From Puia sp. (lineage in GTDB: Bacteria > Bacteroidota > Bacteroidia > Chitinophagales > Chitinophagaceae), in the NCBI GenBank assembly GCA_031292515.1, contig JARLGZ010000235.1, positions 62,001 to 126,000 on the forward strand: a stretch of DNA of 64,000 nucleotides, read 5' to 3'. Each line of letters opens with the position of its first letter. Within the stretch, counting starts at the first letter, position 1. Made by a program: the position numbers and the translations under genes. The notes under the pieces are model-generated. The model was given only the letters and a program-made list of their open reading frames with translations. It did not search any database and had not been told where the DNA came from. Shown here piece after piece: positions 17,300 through 25,213 of this stretch.

Positions 17300-18211
17300 A
17301 TGTACTATCTCCTTTATGGAATTCTCTACCTGTTCTCCCTGCTACCCATGCGTATACTTTACCTGTTGTCTGATTTCATCTGCTTTCTTTTATACTATGT
17401 CTTTGGCTACCGCAAGACCGTCGTCATGAATAACCTGCTCATTGCCTTCCCGGAGAAGAGTGAAGCGGAACGCATCCGGATCGCCAGGAAATTCTACCGG
17501 AACTTCGTCGATTCGTTTATCGAAGTAGTCAAGCTCCTCTCTGCCAATGACGCCTTCCTTCAAAAGAGGTTTACCTGCGATGCAGGCGTCCTCGACGAGT
17601 TGTATAAGACCGGCAAAAGCTGCCAGCTCCACCTCGGCCATACCTTTAACTGGGAATGGGGACAACTCGTTCTGACGCGGTTGACCCGGTACCAGATCCT
17701 GGTTGTCTATATGCCGATCAGCAACGCCTTCTTCGAGAAATTGTTCCTGCGGCTTCGCACCCGTAACGGAAATGTATTTTTGCCGGCGACGAATATGCGC
17801 AATTCCATGGCGCCTTACCTCGGCAGGCAATATCTCCTGGGATTGGTTGCAGACCAGAACCCGGGCGGTCCGGAATATGCATACTGGCTCAATTTCTTTG
17901 GCCGCCCCACCCCCTTTGTTCCCGGGCCCGAAAATGGCGCCCGCGCCAGCCAGCTGCCGGTGGCCTTCGCCTGCATAGAAAAGCCCCGGCGCGGGTATTA
18001 TCATGCTACCGTAAGCATCGGAGCCGAGGACGCATCCACCCTTCCGCAAGGGGAAATAACCCGCCGCTATGTACGTTATCTCGAATCGGTCATCCGTCGA
18101 AACCCGGACATGTATCTTTGGACCCATAAGCGTTGGAAACACTCCTGGAAAAAAGAATATGCCGGAAACGTATCCTGGATTGACGAAATGCCATTAAACG
18201 CGGTCGAATAA
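17300..18211 (+). CDS. Lipid A-type lysophospholipid acyltransferase, copy 2
   Basis: Paralogue of the preceding gene, 303 residues from ATG 17300. This start was chosen because MYYLLYGILYLFSLLPMRI aligns residue by residue with the start of copy 1; an ATG in the 20-bp repeat at 17249 would add 17 unrelated residues. The same motifs are present: VVMNNLLIAFPEKSEAER, the catalytic GHTFNWE, VADQNPGGPEYAYWLNFFG and LWTHKRWK. The two proteins are alike along their full length, so they arose by tandem duplication. Different acyl-chain or acceptor positions are likely but not shown by the sequence. Confidence 0.87.
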   Translation: MYYLLYGILYLFSLLPMRILYLLSDFICFLLYYVFGYRKTVVMNNLLIAFPEKSEAERIRIARKFYRNFVDSFIEVVKLLSANDAFLQKRFTCDAGVLDELYKTGKSCQLHLGHTFNWEWGQLVLTRLTRYQILVVYMPISNAFFEKLFLRLRTRNGNVFLPATNMRNSMAPYLGRQYLLGLVADQNPGGPEYAYWLNFFGRPTPFVPGPENGARASQLPVAFACIEKPRRGYYHATVSIGAEDASTLPQGEITRRYVRYLESVIRRNPDMYLWTHKRWKHSWKKEYAGNVSWIDEMPLNAVE

Positions 18212-18449
18212 GCCTTCATCTGGGACCGCCCGGTTCATCATGACCGCGTATCCGCCATACCTGCCAAATAATTAACATGAAAGGCTTTGAAACTCAAAAA
18301 AATGAAAATAAATTTATCTTCCGGCTATTTTGTGCAGGACACACACCGTTGAAAGACGGTAATCCCTAATCAGCAGCCCCTTGAAAAATAGGACTTTATT
18401 GGTTGATCCGGCCCGTTAAACCACCTGTTAACAGCCTAAACCTTAACCA

Positions 18450-19112
18450 ATGAACGAATACAAGACTGCTGTAGCTTTGGTAGATGATCATATCCTTCTC
18501 CGCAAGGGTCTTGCGAGCCTGATTCGCAGTTTCGGCCCCTATATGATCCTTTTCGAAGCCCGGGATGGCAAAGATCTCATTAACAAGATCAATCCCCGCT
18601 TTCCACCCGACATCGTTTTGCTGGATGTCAACATGCCCGGAATGGACGGATACTCGACAGCCCTTTGGCTGAAACGGAACTACCCGGATGTCAAAGTCCT
18701 TGCCGTGTCGATGTTCGATAACGAGAACTCCATCGTCCGTATGCTGAAGAACGGCGCCAAAGGGTATGTACTGAAAGATGCGGAACCCTCCGAATTGAAT
18801 ATGGCATTGGACTCGCTCGCGCAGAAGGGGTTCTATTATTCGGAAAAAGTGACCGGCAAACTGATCCATATGATCAACAACCTCAACGAACCTGAACAAA
18901 GACTGCGCAACCTGGTGACCCTGAATGAAAGGGAGATCGAATTCTTAAAGAGAGCATGCACGGAAATGACCTATAAGGAGATTGCGGAAAAGATGTGTCT
19001 GAGTCCCAGGACCATCGACGGCTACCGGGATCTTCTTTTCGAAAAACTAAAAGTCAGAACCCGGGTAGGGCTGGTATTATATGCCATCAAAAACGGGGTC
19101 GTCTCTTTCTGA
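18450..19112 (+). CDS. NarL/LuxR-family response regulator, orphan
   Basis: Two-domain transcription factor of 220 residues. The receiver domain (residues 1-125) has the acidic pair in VALVDDH (11-12), the phospho-acceptor Asp in IVLLDVNMPGMDGYS (about 57) and the conserved Lys in GYVLKDAEP. The C-terminal LuxR helix-turn-helix runs from about 150 to 215, with TLNEREIEFLKRACTEMTY, YKEIAEKMCLSPRTIDGYR and LFEKLKVRTR. No histidine kinase is adjacent, so its signal partner is encoded elsewhere. The 238 bp upstream are AT-rich and presumably carry its promoter. Confidence 0.9.
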   Translation: MNEYKTAVALVDDHILLRKGLASLIRSFGPYMILFEARDGKDLINKINPRFPPDIVLLDVNMPGMDGYSTALWLKRNYPDVKVLAVSMFDNENSIVRMLKNGAKGYVLKDAEPSELNMALDSLAQKGFYYSEKVTGKLIHMINNLNEPEQRLRNLVTLNEREIEFLKRACTEMTYKEIAEKMCLSPRTIDGYRDLLFEKLKVRTRVGLVLYAIKNGVVSF

Positions 19113-19130
19113 TTATCAGTATCTGCCCGA

Positions 19131-19200
19131 TTCGCGTCTCTTTGGTTCGCGCCGCTTCGCGTCCATTAGCGTTTCCTCACTTCGCGCCCATTCGTGTCAA
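19131..19200. repeat. Degenerate array of TTCGCG(T/C)CCATT-like units
   Basis: Units resembling TTCGCG or TTCGTG begin at 19131, 19146, 19156, 19181 and 19191 in the short gap between convergent genes. Spacing is irregular and the units diverge. Function is unknown; it may be remnant intergenic repeat sequence. Confidence 0.45.
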
Positions 19201-20601
19201 TCAGTTGGCGCTTACCGGATGCTCGATGTCGATACCGGGTTGTTCCTTTATCCGGGCCCAGCCGCCCGACACATTCCGGATATTGTGTATACCCTGGCGT
19301 TTGATCAGCGAGGCGGCGATAACGCTACGATAACCGCCCCCGCAGTATAGATAGATATTCTGATGGTCTTCGAAATTGGCCATGCTCCCCGGGTCTTTTA
19401 AATCCTGGAGCGGGATATTCACTGCCTCACGTACATGCCCATCGGCAAATTCAGTCTCCCGGCGAACATCCACCACTACGAGATTATCGTCAAAAGGCAG
19501 ATCCATCGCGAGCTCATCGGCTTCCACATCGATGATCAGATCGATAGGCTCCCCGGACGCCTTCCATTTTTCAAACCCTCCTTCCAGGAACCCCCTCATT
19601 TTGTCAAAGCCCACTCTGGCCAATCTTATGACGCTTTCTTTTTCCAGCCCTGCTTCGGTGATCAGCACGATGGGTTTATCGAAAGATATCAGGCTGCCGG
19701 CCCATTCCGCAAACCTTCCGTCCAACCCGATGTTTATAGAACCCGGGACGAAACCCTGCAGGAAGACATCCTGGTTTCGCGTATCCAGCAAAACGGCGTC
19801 CTCCCGGATCAATTCTTTGAACGCATCCGGGTCGAGCTCTTTCATACCGGCTTCGAGCACCTCATCCAGGCTCTCATATCCTTCTTTATTTATCCGCGCA
19901 TTGATGGGAAAATAATGCGGAGGGGCATCGAGATTATTGGTGACCGCTTTGACAAAATCTTCCTTTGAAGCCGCCCGCAAGGCATAGTTCTGCTCCCTCT
20001 CGATCCCGATCTTACTAAATGTATCCGGCCCCAGATTCTTGCCGCAACTGCTGCCGGCTCCATGAGCCGGGTAAACAAGGGTATCGTCCGGTAGAGAGAG
20101 AATCTTGCTCTGCAGGGAATCATACAAGAGACCCGCTAACTGCTCTTTGCTCAGGTTGCCGCTGCTAAGATCCGGCCTGCCAACATCGCCTACGAACAAG
20201 GTGTCGCCGGTGAAGACGGCGTAAGGCTTGCCATCCGCATCCTTCACCAGGTAGCAGGACGATTCCAGGGTATGGCCCGGGGTATGAAGCACTTCTATCC
20301 GAATGTCCCCTAATGGAAAGCTTTCGCCGTCCGAAGCCTTGTGTATGGCAAAATTTGTTTCCGTGCCGGGTCCGAATATGATAGGCGCCTTGGTTGCCTT
20401 TGCAAGATCCAGGTGTCCGCTTACAAAATCTGCATGAAAATGAGTTTCGAATATATACCTGATAACGGCCTTTCTTTCCGCCGCAAGGCGGATATAACTA
20501 TCGATATCGCGCAAAGGATCGATTATAGCAGCCTCTCCTTGACTCTCAATGTAATAGGCAGCCTCACTCAAACAGCCGGTATAAAGTTGCTGAATATACA
20601 T
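19201..20601 (-). CDS. Metallo-beta-lactamase-fold hydrolase with two rhodanese domains (persulfide dioxygenase-like)
   Basis: Protein of 466 residues from ATG 20601; a TTG six codons earlier is less likely. Residues 1-235 are an MBL-fold, ETHE1-like domain with ETHFHADFVSGH near residue 52, HTPGHT near 106, FTGDTLFVGDVGRPDL and YPAHGAGSSCG. Two rhodanese domains follow. The first, near 270-350, has VLITEAG where the catalytic Cys should be, so it looks inactive. The second, near 370-460, has YCGGGYRSVIAA with an active-site Cys. Such proteins oxidise glutathione or other low-molecular-weight persulfides during sulfide detoxification. An ArsR regulator sits 75 bp upstream on the same strand, echoing sulfide-responsive operons. 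Confidence 0.85.
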   Translation of the reverse strand: MYIQQLYTGCLSEAAYYIESQGEAAIIDPLRDIDSYIRLAAERKAVIRYIFETHFHADFVSGHLDLAKATKAPIIFGPGTETNFAIHKASDGESFPLGDIRIEVLHTPGHTLESSCYLVKDADGKPYAVFTGDTLFVGDVGRPDLSSGNLSKEQLAGLLYDSLQSKILSLPDDTLVYPAHGAGSSCGKNLGPDTFSKIGIEREQNYALRAASKEDFVKAVTNNLDAPPHYFPINARINKEGYESLDEVLEAGMKELDPDAFKELIREDAVLLDTRNQDVFLQGFVPGSINIGLDGRFAEWAGSLISFDKPIVLITEAGLEKESVIRLARVGFDKMRGFLEGGFEKWKASGEPIDLIIDVEADELAMDLPFDDNLVVVDVRRETEFADGHVREAVNIPLQDLKDPGSMANFEDHQNIYLYCGGGYRSVIAASLIKRQGIHNIRNVSGGWARIKEQPGIDIEHPVSAN

Positions 20602-20676
20602 ACGGTTGATTTTGTGCAAAGTTAGGCAATCTTATGAGACCGGGAGATACCCTGTCCTGCAGGAGTGTTAAACCCG

Positions 20677-21030
20677 CTAATCGATCAGTTGATCTACACA
20701 CTTCATGATATCAGCCAGTCTCTCATGGTTGATGATATAGTAGATAAACTTACCGTCACGCTGGGTTTTGACGATTCCTGCCCTGCGTAAGATAGCGAGA
20801 TGCTGAGAGGCGACAGATTGTTCCAACCGGAGGTGGACATAGATCTCTGTCACGGTGAGTCTTTTGTTTTCATCCAGTAACCGGATGATCTGCTGACGAA
20901 GCTTGTGATTCAAAGCCCTTAAAATCAAGGCGCCCTTTTTCAGATTGAGGAAATCCACTTTTACAGGAGTTCCTTCGGAACCCTCTGCGTTCACAACCAT
21001 CCAGTAATTATTGTTCATCGTTAAGCTCAT
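20677..21030 (-). CDS. ArsR-family transcriptional regulator
   Basis: Winged-helix repressor of 117 residues. ALNHKLRQQIIRLLDE and LTVTEIYVHLRLEQSVASQHLAILRRAGIV (in two parts, LTVTEIYVHL and EQSVASQHLAILRRAGIV) are the ArsR DNA-binding core. RDGKFIYYIIN is the beta wing. It is the first gene before the MBL/rhodanese hydrolase on the same strand, so it probably controls that gene and itself. Sulfide sensors of this type (BigR, SqrR) use two cysteines. Here only one Cys is present (MKCVDQL, near the C-terminus), so a dithiol switch within one subunit is not possible and the inducer is uncertain. Confidence 0.87.
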   Translation of the reverse strand: MSLTMNNNYWMVVNAEGSEGTPVKVDFLNLKKGALILRALNHKLRQQIIRLLDENKRLTVTEIYVHLRLEQSVASQHLAILRRAGIVKTQRDGKFIYYIINHERLADIMKCVDQLID

Positions 21031-21138
21031 GAGCGATTACCATTTTTTGAATTTCAACAAGATACAAGATAAGGCAAAGCAAATTTAATCCCTAATGCCC
21101 AAATAAAACATGATAGTTATCTTAAAATGATAATATGG

Positions 21139-21813
21139 TCATTTTCTGTTATGAGTGTAGAATTCTTTGGTATAAGCGGGTTCGCAATAAATCGTATCGG
21201 CGAATTCGCCCTGTAAATATAACTTAAAAGATAAAATTCCGAGATGTCCTGCATGATATCTTATTTGTACAAAATGCGCGCGAATAGACTGGATTACTAG
21301 TTTACACTTATCGCTGCCTCCTCCAAAAAATGACACCTCTCCTTGCTCCAGCCATTCATCGAAAGACCCTTTTTCAACGGTCATAGCCTTCGGGAGCATA
21401 CGGGTTACCCCGTCAGTTTGATAGACTGCTGTGAACACGTCCATACGACGGGCATCGATCATCGGACATAACAGACCCGTCCATTCCGGCAGCTGCTCCA
21501 TCGCGGCCAATGCCATCACCCTCAACGTGTTTGCAGCGATCAGGGGAATTTGCAAAGCATAGCACAAACCCTTTGCTGTAGCCATTCCTACGCGCAAACC
21601 GGTGTAGGACCCGGGGCCGCCGGTAACAGCCACCGCCTCCAGATCACTGAGATTATACCCAGTTTCCCTCATCATCTTTCCGATGGCCGGTTGCAACCAG
21701 GCGGCATGATCTTTTTGCTCGTCGTGCTGAAAAAGAGCGAGCGTTTCTCCCTCTCTCGAAAGGCAAATTCCAGCGGTCTCCGTTGCAGTATCAATGTTTA
21801 AAATCAAGGCCAT
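21139..21813 (-). CDS. tsaB: tRNA threonylcarbamoyladenosine biosynthesis protein TsaB
   Basis: Cytoplasmic ASKHA-fold protein of 224 residues that partners TsaD in making the t6A modification of ANN-decoding tRNAs. It starts at ATG 21813 (MALILNIDTATETAGI); a TTG three codons earlier is less likely. Key motifs are NIDTATETAGICLS, AVAVTGGPGSYTGLRVGMATAKGLCYAL (read as AVTGGPGSYTGLRVG and AKGLCYAL) and PMIDARRMDVFTAVY. These separate TsaB from TsaD, which has two metal-binding histidines that are missing here. The minus-strand neighbour upstream is the HADH-like gene, 57 bp away. Confidence 0.92.
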   Translation of the reverse strand: MALILNIDTATETAGICLSREGETLALFQHDEQKDHAAWLQPAIGKMMRETGYNLSDLEAVAVTGGPGSYTGLRVGMATAKGLCYALQIPLIAANTLRVMALAAMEQLPEWTGLLCPMIDARRMDVFTAVYQTDGVTRMLPKAMTVEKGSFDEWLEQGEVSFFGGGSDKCKLVIQSIRAHFVQIRYHAGHLGILSFKLYLQGEFADTIYCEPAYTKEFYTHNRK

Positions 21814-21870
21814 CGGTCTCAAAAAATTTTAACGAAGTTTTAATCTTATCGCTCAATCTTTAATCTCATT

Positions 21871-22515
21871 TTAATAATCGATCCTCATTTTCAGCGCTTC
21901 CTCTTTTAACAAATCAGACAATTTATAACACGGATCCGTTGCCCCCATCGCAATAAGTAAAGAATAAATATTGCTCAACCCAATGATAGACGCCCATTCA
22001 AAAGGGCCATACGGATAGTGAGTGCCGAGCCTCATGGCCGTATCGATGGACTCCCGGGCACTCACGCCTTCCTGAAGCGTATAGTAAGCCTCGTTGATGA
22101 TCGTCGCCAGGATGCGTGGGCTGACCATTCCAGGCAGGTCGGCAACTGCAAGATAACGCCAGCACAAGCGGTCCAACACACCTGCCGCCTCTTTTTCGGC
22201 ATCAGCCGGAAATACCAATTCGCAGATCTTCCTCTCCAGGAAACCCGGCCATGCATTAATGCGTATAAAAGGCCGGCCAATCTCTTCCAATGTATGGACC
22301 ACCGAATTTATAAAAACTGGCTTGGGAAGCAAGTCTGAAAGACGCAGGATGCGCCGCTTGTCCATCTTGAAGGAGAGATCAAAATAAGCGATCGCATCGG
22401 TGTGCCCGGACAAAGCGTCCACCGAATCCTCCCAGGCGATCAGGATCCCGGTACCCGCAACCCGGTTTTCCAACGCCCTTCTCCCCGATTGATCCGCTAA
22501 CGCCGCGATTTTCAT
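21871..22515 (-). CDS. 3-hydroxyacyl-CoA dehydrogenase-like protein with degenerate NAD domain
   Basis: Protein of 214 residues. Its second half (about 110-190) matches the C-terminal domain of 3-hydroxyacyl-CoA dehydrogenases: GMVSPRILATIINEAYYTL, SIDTAMRLGTHYPYGPFEW. Full enzymes are near 290 residues or more. Here the N-terminal region is only about 100 residues and has neither the GxGxxG nucleotide motif nor the catalytic His-Phe/Asn-Pro motif. It may be an accessory or binding protein instead of a dehydrogenase. The reading frame is intact. It diverges from ridA across 60 bp. Confidence 0.75.
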   Translation of the reverse strand: MKIAALADQSGRRALENRVAGTGILIAWEDSVDALSGHTDAIAYFDLSFKMDKRRILRLSDLLPKPVFINSVVHTLEEIGRPFIRINAWPGFLERKICELVFPADAEKEAAGVLDRLCWRYLAVADLPGMVSPRILATIINEAYYTLQEGVSARESIDTAMRLGTHYPYGPFEWASIIGLSNIYSLLIAMGATDPCYKLSDLLKEEALKMRIDY

Positions 22516-22564
22516 GCTGCAAGCTACGGAATTACCAAATGAGGCGGTCTCATCGGCGATTACC

Positions 22565-22572
22565 TATATTTG
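22565..22572 (+). promoter_or_regulatory. Candidate -7 box before ridA
   Basis: TATATTTG ends three bases before the ridA ATG and fits TAnnTTTG exactly. No clear -33 TTTG is visible, and the leader would be extremely short. Confidence 0.3.
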
Positions 22573-22575
22573 CGC

Positions 22576-22959
22576 ATGCAAAAGAAGATCATCCAAACTG
22601 ATAACGCGCCCGCCCCCATCGGGCCCTATAACCAGGCCGTCCAGGCAGGCAACCTCCTGTTTATCTCCGGACAAGTCGCGATCAACCCGGCAACGGGCGC
22701 CGTCGATGCGACGGATACCATCGGGGAAACACACCAGGTGATGCATAACCTCAAAGCCATTCTCTCCCAGGCAGGCCTGGATTTTGGCAACGTGGTGAAA
22801 ACTACTATCTTTTTGACGGACATGAGCCTCTTCGCCACCGTAAATGAAGTGTACGGGAAGTACTTTTCCGGGGATTTCCCTGCCCGTGAAACGGTAGCCG
22901 TAAAGGGTCTGCCCAAAAACGTCAATGTGGAGATCAGTATGATCGCCGTACTGCCCTGA
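22576..22959 (+). CDS. ridA: RidA-family enamine/imine deaminase
   Basis: RidA (YjgF/YER057c) trimeric protein of 127 residues that hydrolyses reactive 2-aminoacrylate-type enamines released by PLP enzymes. It starts at ATG 22576 (MQKKIIQTDNAPAPIG); an upstream TTG is less likely. Motifs include APAPIGPYNQAVQAGNLLF, SGQVAINPATG and the C-terminal FPARETVAVKGLPKNVNVE, with the substrate-binding Arg in ARETV. The convergent neighbour kbl is a PLP enzyme, which may be coincidence. Confidence 0.93.
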   Translation: MQKKIIQTDNAPAPIGPYNQAVQAGNLLFISGQVAINPATGAVDATDTIGETHQVMHNLKAILSQAGLDFGNVVKTTIFLTDMSLFATVNEVYGKYFSGDFPARETVAVKGLPKNVNVEISMIAVLP

Positions 22960-23001
22960 ACAGGAATCCGCGTCGCTTTTACCGGATGGCGCCGGATTGC
23001 C

Positions 23002-24237
23002 TTATTTTATTACGTTCAGCTTCCTGCCGACTTTTGTAAAGGCTGCAATCGCCTTATCCAGGTGATGCTCCTCATGCGCCGCGCTGAGCTGCACCCGGAT
23101 TCTTGCCAATCCTTTGGCCACCACGGGATAAAAGAAACCGATCACATATACCCCTTCTTCCAGCAGCGCGGCTGCAAACTGTTGCGCGATCACTGCATCA
23201 TACAACATGATGGGAACGATAGGATGATCGACGGCCTTGATGTCAAAACCAGCCTCTCCCATTTTACGACGGAAATATTTTGTGTTGGCCTCCAATTTGT
23301 CCCGCAGGGTCGTCGTCTCGCTCAGCATATCGAGCACGACGATCGAGGCGCCCGCTATGGAAGGCGCCAGCGTATTTGAAAAAAGATAGGGGCGGGAACG
23401 CTGCCGGAGCATTTCTATAATCTCCTTTCTGCCCGAGGTGAAACCGCCGCTCGCTCCGCCGAGTGCTTTTCCAAGCGTTCCGGTAATGAGATCGATCCTG
23501 CCCATAACGCCCCGGTATTCGTGGGTTCCCCGACCGGTCTTACCCAGGAAACCGGAAGAATGACATTCGTCGGATAGTACAATGGCATCATACCGGTCGG
23601 CGAGATCGCAGATCTTGTCCAATTGTGCGATGGTCCCGTCCATACTGAATGAGCCGTCTGTTACAATGATGCGATTGCGAAGCGACTGGCTCTCCTTCAG
23701 CTTCACCTCCAGGTCAGCCATATTATTGTGTTCATACCGCAGGCGCTGAGCCTTGCAAAGCCTGACCCCGTCAATAATCGAGGCATGATTCAACGCATCG
23801 GAAATAATGGCGTCCTGCTCGTTGAATAAAGGCTCGAAAACACCCCCGTTGGCATCGAAAGCCGCCGCATACAGGATCGTATCCTCCGTCCCGAGAAAGG
23901 AAGCCAGTTTTTGTTCCAGCTCCTTATGGATATCCTGGGTGCCGCAGATAAACCGCACGCTGCTCATTCCGTAGCCATGCGTTTCTATGGCCTTGTGAGC
24001 CGCTTCAATGACAGCGGGATGGGAAGAAAGACCCAGATAGTTATTGGCGCAAAAATTCAGCACCTTTTTATGCCCTTTCCCGGCCATCCCCGATCCGGAG
24101 CCATTACCGGGATCCGGGATCATCACCTCGATCTCCGCACCCTGGGCGCTGGTAATAATACGTTCCGTCTTCATCAACCCCGCCTTCCCGATCTCCCCCA
24201 ACTCGGCAGCAATACGTTCGACAAATTTTTTATTCAT
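23002..24237 (-). CDS. kbl: Glycine C-acetyltransferase (2-amino-3-ketobutyrate CoA ligase)
   Basis: PLP-dependent alpha-oxoamine synthase of 411 residues. It cleaves 2-amino-3-oxobutyrate with CoA to glycine and acetyl-CoA in threonine breakdown. Motifs include NFCANNYLGLSSHPAV near residue 60, YGMSSVRFICGTQDIHKELE, DALNHASIIDG, and the PLP lysine in ITGTLGKALGGASGGF near residue 247. It carries a Gly/Ser-rich insert near residues 40-56 (DPGNGSGSGMAGKG) in the N-terminal arm, which looks like a flexible local expansion. No threonine dehydrogenase gene is adjacent. Confidence 0.9.
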   Translation of the reverse strand: MNKKFVERIAAELGEIGKAGLMKTERIITSAQGAEIEVMIPDPGNGSGSGMAGKGHKKVLNFCANNYLGLSSHPAVIEAAHKAIETHGYGMSSVRFICGTQDIHKELEQKLASFLGTEDTILYAAAFDANGGVFEPLFNEQDAIISDALNHASIIDGVRLCKAQRLRYEHNNMADLEVKLKESQSLRNRIIVTDGSFSMDGTIAQLDKICDLADRYDAIVLSDECHSSGFLGKTGRGTHEYRGVMGRIDLITGTLGKALGGASGGFTSGRKEIIEMLRQRSRPYLFSNTLAPSIAGASIVVLDMLSETTTLRDKLEANTKYFRRKMGEAGFDIKAVDHPIVPIMLYDAVIAQQFAAALLEEGVYVIGFFYPVVAKGLARIRVQLSAAHEEHHLDKAIAAFTKVGRKLNVIK

Positions 24238-24423
24238 AGAATTTTTTTAAAGGATTAAAGGTAAGCAGTTCATATAAAAAAAGTCTATAGTCCGGGTGCA
24301 ACGTTTTTTAACCCCCGTTGTCATTAACCCGGGTCTTTTGCCACCGGCGGCCGCATCCAAATTTTTCGGAGCCCGTAACTTTTTTTATAGTAACTTCGTC
24401 AAACCGAGAGTAATAAAGTTCTC

Positions 24424-24630
24424 ATGAACCCAAAAGCCTACACCCGCTTGTTGATTTTGGTGCTGGTAGCTTCTATCAGTTGTATGCTCTTTGCCTATTC
24501 CCGGTCTACCTCTACGGTGAAAGAACAGGATTGTCCCGACAATGACAAATGCTGCGAACAGCAAAAGGCCCACACCGATTTTATCTTTTGGGAATCGCTA
24601 TCACGCAACTTATTGTCTGCCAATCGTTAA
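24424..24630 (+). CDS. Small Cys-containing membrane-anchored or secreted protein
   Basis: This 68-residue protein starts MNPKAYTRLLILVLVASIS, with one hydrophobic helix or signal peptide. A Cys follows at residue 20 that could be lipidated (VASISCMLF is a poor lipobox). A short acidic region with CPDNDKCCEQQK comes next, and the protein ends FWESLSRNLLSANR. It lies directly before the ECF sigma gene on the same strand. I recognise no named family; the signal segment and context make it likely to be real. Confidence 0.55.
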   Translation: MNPKAYTRLLILVLVASISCMLFAYSRSTSTVKEQDCPDNDKCCEQQKAHTDFIFWESLSRNLLSANR

Positions 24631-24723
24631 AAGACCACTTCTTAAAAAGATTTGTTTCTCCCTTCCTGTAACATTTTGTAACGCCTGTTCGTCTTACCTA
24701 CGGAGAATTACCCGTTGCTGTTT

Positions 24724-25209
24724 ATGACTGAAAAAGAATACAATGATTGTGTTACGAACTATGCGGATAAGGTCTATCGATTTATCCTGAAAAGTCTCAG
24801 GCACGAAGAAGATGCCCGTGACGTCGTCCAGACGTCTTATGAGAAATTGTGGCGCAGCCGCGACGAGGTAGCGGTGGGAAAAGGCAAGTCCTACCTCTTT
24901 ACAGTAGCCTATCACCAGATGATCGATCATCTGCGTAAATCAAAAAGGATGGTCCTGCGCGCAGAATTAAGAGAAGAGACGCTCATCGCCGATCATGGCG
25001 TTCACAACCTCAAAAAAGTATTGGAAGTGGCCTTATTCCGGCTCACCGAAAGACAACGCTCCCTGGTTTTGTTAAAAGATTATGAAGGATATTCGTATGA
25101 CGAAATCGGGCAGATCACCGGTCTAAATGAAAGCCAGGTAAAAGTGTACCTGCACCGCGCCCGGATACAGTTGAAAAATTATTTGGTAAAACCCGAAAAC
25201 GTACGCTGA
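24724..25209 (+). CDS. ECF-type RNA polymerase sigma factor
   Basis: Sigma-70 family factor of 161 residues from ATG 24724. Region 2 (about residues 10-75) has YRFILKSLRHEEDARDVVQ and KGKSYLFTVAYHQMIDHLRK. Region 4 (about 100-155) has LTERQRSLVLLKDYEGYSY and YDEIGQITGLNESQVKVYLHRAR (read as DEIGQITGLNESQVKVYLHR). It is followed after 4 bp by a membrane anti-sigma-like protein, which is the usual regulator/sigma pair. Later genes encode a beta-barrel protein and an L,D-transpeptidase, suggesting an envelope-stress regulon. A TTG three codons upstream is a less likely start. Confidence 0.92.
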   Translation: MTEKEYNDCVTNYADKVYRFILKSLRHEEDARDVVQTSYEKLWRSRDEVAVGKGKSYLFTVAYHQMIDHLRKSKRMVLRAELREETLIADHGVHNLKKVLEVALFRLTERQRSLVLLKDYEGYSYDEIGQITGLNESQVKVYLHRARIQLKNYLVKPENVR

Positions 25210-25213
25210 ATCG

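Noticed and set aside
21060-21138. GATAGTTATC-type dyad as an ArsR operator
   Set aside because: The sequence is AT-rich and the palindrome is short and imperfect. It cannot be told apart from chance in this region.
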